Shown piece after piece: positions 12,707 through 14,623 of a stretch of DNA of 14,623 bases; position 1 is the stretch's first letter; every line of letters begins with the position of its first letter. Origin of the DNA: Sulfidibacterium sp964456625 (GTDB lineage: Bacteria; Bacteroidota; Bacteroidia; Bacteroidales; F082); the NCBI GenBank assembly GCA_964456625.1, contig CAYWBO010000070.1, positions 1-14,623 on the forward strand. The letters run 5' to 3'. The notes beneath the pieces were generated by a model. The model saw only the letters and a list, made by a program, of their open reading frames with translations. It did no database searches and was not told the origin of the DNA. The position numbers and the translations under genes were made by a program.

Positions 12707-13804
12707 ATGACCATTCAAGCAGATATAAAACCTCTTTCCCAGTGGAAAGAATATCATCAAAGGCCGCTGGTAATTGCCGGCCCCTGCAGTGCAGAATCAG
12801 AAAAGCAGGTGATGGAAACCGCCATCGGGTTAAAAGAAACCGGCAAAGTGGACATTTACCGTGCCGGCATCTGGAAACCACGGACGCGGCCTAACTCCTT
12901 TGAAGGAGTCGGCTCCAAAGGGTTGCCCTGGCTGAAAAAAGTAAAGCAGGAAACGGGGCTCCCGATCACCGTGGAAGTTGCCAATACCAAACATGTGTAT
13001 GAAGCGCTGAAATTCGGTGTGGACATTCTCTGGATCGGCGCCCGGACAACCGCCAACCCGTTTGCCATGCAGGAAATCGCCCAGGCCATCAAAGGCGCCG
13101 ACATCGGTGTCCTGATAAAAAATCCCGTGAATCCTGATTTGGAACTCTGGATTGGTGCCATCGAACGCATTGCTAATGCCGGCATCAGCAAGATTGGCCT
13201 GGTACACCGTGGTTTTTCCACTTATGAGAAAAGCGTTTACAGAAACCTTCCGATGTGGCAGATTCCCATTGAAATGAAAAGCCGTTTGCCGGAAATTCCC
13301 ATGATCAACGATCCGAGCCATATTGGCGGTGCCGCCGAACTGTTGCAGGACATTTCGCAAAGAGCCATGGATTTGAATTACGACGGGCTGATGATCGAAT
13401 CGCACTGCAATCCCAAAGAAGCCTGGAGCGATGCCAAACAGCAGATCACTCCCGAAGAGCTGGGCGAGTTGCTGAACAACCTGGTATTACGAGATCCGCT
13501 TCCGCACGATGAAACCCAGCTGAATACGCTGGATGAACTCCGCCAGAAAATCGACTGGCTGGACGACCAGTTGCTGGACATCATCGAAAGCCGGATGCAA
13601 ATCGTGAAATCCATCGGCCAATACAAAAAGCAAAACAACATCAGTGTGTTGCAGAACACGCGTTGGGAAGAAATCATTTACAAAAGCATCGAAAAAGGGG
13701 CTAAAAAAGGGTTGAGCCGTCAGTTCATCAATGATGCGTTTAAAGCCATCCACCAGGAATCCATCAACCATCAGATGGAGATCCTGAACGGGAAAAAAGT
13801 GTAA
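12707..13804 (+). CDS. Bifunctional DAHP synthase / chorismate mutase
   Basis: This fusion catalyses the first shikimate-pathway step and, at its C-terminus, the chorismate-to-prephenate step. Residues 1 to about 265 are a type I-beta DAHP synthase barrel without an N-terminal ferredoxin-like domain: GPCS (Cys27), KPRTRPNSFEGVG (57-69), NDPSH (His205), Glu231 and Asp242. Residues about 273-365 are an AroQ chorismate mutase. Aligned to the E. coli domain, Arg279, Arg296, Lys307, Arg319, Ser352 and Gln356 match its Arg11, Arg28, Lys39, Arg51, Ser84 and Gln88. Gln316 and Trp320 replace Asp48 and Glu52. It is the last gene of the Phe/Tyr operon. The mutase may serve as the allosteric sensor of the synthase, as in related fusions; that is inference here. 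It converges with the methyltransferase, leaving 9 bp between stops. Confidence 0.95.
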   Translation: MTIQADIKPLSQWKEYHQRPLVIAGPCSAESEKQVMETAIGLKETGKVDIYRAGIWKPRTRPNSFEGVGSKGLPWLKKVKQETGLPITVEVANTKHVYEALKFGVDILWIGARTTANPFAMQEIAQAIKGADIGVLIKNPVNPDLELWIGAIERIANAGISKIGLVHRGFSTYEKSVYRNLPMWQIPIEMKSRLPEIPMINDPSHIGGAAELLQDISQRAMDLNYDGLMIESHCNPKEAWSDAKQQITPEELGELLNNLVLRDPLPHDETQLNTLDELRQKIDWLDDQLLDIIESRMQIVKSIGQYKKQNNISVLQNTRWEEIIYKSIEKGAKKGLSRQFINDAFKAIHQESINHQMEILNGKKV

Positions 13805-13813
13805 ATGATTTTC

Positions 13814-14431
13814 TTAAACAGTTCCGATATACAGAGCCCGCCCCCTGACACCATTAAGAAGCGTGGTTTCTGTGAAATGCGCCTGCATTTCCATTGGAAA
13901 CTGTTTTTTAAAATTCTTGTAGTCGCTTTTTTCGAGGAATTCCAAAAACCGGGCAACAGGTTCCGTCGGGCCATAATAATCGTGGATGACGACCTGTTGC
14001 CTGGCAACACGTTTCATTTCCCGCAAGACTTTCGAGCGTTTTTCTGCTTTCATCCCGTGCAGGACGAAAGTCGCAGTAACAATATCAAATGAATTATCCT
14101 CGAAATGCGACAGGTTTTCTCCATGCTGCAATACAAACTGTACTCCGGGATGTTTTTGCCGGGCAATTTTCAGCATTTTCTCAGTGAAATCGACACCGGC
14201 GGTTCCTTGAAGGTTATATTCCTGCAATTGTGTAAGCCAGGCTCCGGTTCCGCAGCCCACATCCAACACCGATTTTCCCTTTAAAGAAATATGCTCGTTC
14301 AGCACATCGGCCATTTTTTTAAAATCTCCGTGCGTACCTTTGTCTATGATTCCGTATACTGGTGCGATGAGATTAAAAATAAAATGAGCCCTTGCCTCTT
14401 CATCTTTCGAAAAATAACTGGCGATTCCCAT
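13814..14431 (-). CDS. Class I SAM-dependent methyltransferase
   Basis: The 205-residue protein has a Rossmann-type SAM-binding fold. Motif I is VLDVGCGTG (55-63), an acidic strand end is at VDFTEKML (80-87), and motif IV-like DNSFDIVTATFVLHG (112-126) follows. The N-terminal FIFNLIAPVYGIID resembles the UbiE/MenG-like group, but the diagnostic quinone-methyltransferase signatures are not clear, so the substrate is unknown. It starts 10 nt after the peroxiredoxin stop and converges with the aromatic operon. There is no hairpin terminator between the two converging genes. Its -7 box lies only 5 nt before the ATG, so a very short or absent leader is expected. Confidence 0.85.
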   Translation of the reverse strand: MGIASYFSKDEEARAHFIFNLIAPVYGIIDKGTHGDFKKMADVLNEHISLKGKSVLDVGCGTGAWLTQLQEYNLQGTAGVDFTEKMLKIARQKHPGVQFVLQHGENLSHFEDNSFDIVTATFVLHGMKAEKRSKVLREMKRVARQQVVIHDYYGPTEPVARFLEFLEKSDYKNFKKQFPMEMQAHFTETTLLNGVRGRALYIGTV

Positions 14432-14436
14432 AAGGG

Positions 14437-14444
14437 CAAAATTA
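14437..14444 (-). promoter_or_regulatory. -7 box (TAATTTTG on the minus strand) for the methyltransferase
   Basis: Read on the minus strand, TAATTTTG matches TAnnTTTG and begins with the TAA stop codon of the peroxiredoxin. It ends 5 nt before the methyltransferase ATG, so transcription would begin at or next to the start codon. Confidence 0.45.
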
Positions 14445-14623
14445 CAGTCCTTTTACAATGGCTAATGCTTTTTTTACATGCTCGTCAGGCGAGATGTGGT
14501 CTATTCTTGATGAAAATGTGGCTACAATGATGCCTTTTTTATTAATAACAAAGGTCGTTCGTGGAATAAAACCGTGTGTGACCAACTTACCCCGTACATC
14601 CTTAACGCCCGGCTGGGGAGGTA
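14442..14623 (-). CDS. Peroxiredoxin (AhpC/TSA-redoxin family), C-terminal end only
   Basis: A minus-strand frame open at the window edge ends at a TAA at 14442-14444. Its 60 visible residues include KDVRGKLVTHGFIPRTTFVI followed by NKKGIIVATFSS and a C-terminal helix ending AIVKGL. This is the closing part of a thioredoxin-like peroxiredoxin: the arginine of PRTTFVI, the beta-turn NKKG and the last strand and helix. Such enzymes reduce hydrogen peroxide and organic peroxides. The peroxidatic cysteine lies outside the window, so the subclass (for example Bcp/PrxQ type) cannot be decided. It may share a transcript with the methyltransferase 10 nt downstream. Confidence 0.75.
   Translation of the reverse strand, partial: PPQPGVKDVRGKLVTHGFIPRTTFVINKKGIIVATFSSRIDHISPDEHVKKALAIVKGL

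Noticed and set aside
13795..13822. A shared bidirectional terminator between the converging operon and methyltransferase
   Set aside because: Only a weak, bulged A/T pairing is present, with no stable stem.

Overview
The window reads as a chromosomal stretch of a member of the Bacteroidota, probably near Bacteroidales/Marinilabiliales. The clues are intergenic promoter-like boxes of the form TAnnTTTG, A/T-rich starts with almost no Shine-Dalgarno sequences, a DAHP synthase fused to a C-terminal chorismate mutase, and protein wording typical of the phylum. Apart from one G+C-rich intergenic patch, base composition looks even. No insertion sequence, phage, CRISPR array, tRNA or rRNA is visible.

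Layout, left to right: (1) 1-2549, the end of a tryptophan operon: trpB (cut by the window edge), trpA, then a type I-beta DAHP synthase overlapping trpA by 4 nt, closed by a hairpin terminator. (2) 2829-4046, a single ammonium transporter gene with its own promoter and terminator. (3) 4103-4605, a long non-coding gap holding an 8-nt-period repeat, a G+C-rich patch and inverted repeats. (4) 4606-9510, three separate co-directional genes: pyruvate kinase, tilS and a DsbD-type thiol reductase, each with a promoter-like box. (5) 9577-13804, a phenylalanine/tyrosine operon: prephenate dehydratase, aminotransferase, prephenate dehydrogenase and DAHP synthase-chorismate mutase. (6) 13814-14623 on the minus strand, a SAM methyltransferase downstream of a peroxiredoxin cut by the window end.

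The most interesting signal is in the 276 bp before the Phe/Tyr operon. A promoter-like box is followed by an unannotated 24-residue ORF with nine consecutive aromatic codons (FYFFFYFYF). A candidate antiterminator helix begins at the end of this ORF. A strong terminator hairpin with a nine-T tail lies 17 nt before pheA. Together these have every part of a ribosome-mediated attenuator sensing both Phe and Tyr. The PheA ACT domain also departs from the usual Phe-binding motifs, so attenuation may carry much of the control.

Metabolically the window concentrates aromatic amino acid synthesis. Two different DAHP synthases feed the shikimate pathway, one tied to Trp and one to Phe/Tyr. The second cluster takes chorismate to prephenate and on to both end products. 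Pyruvate kinase, which competes for PEP with DAHP synthase, lies between the clusters, but no regulatory link is visible.
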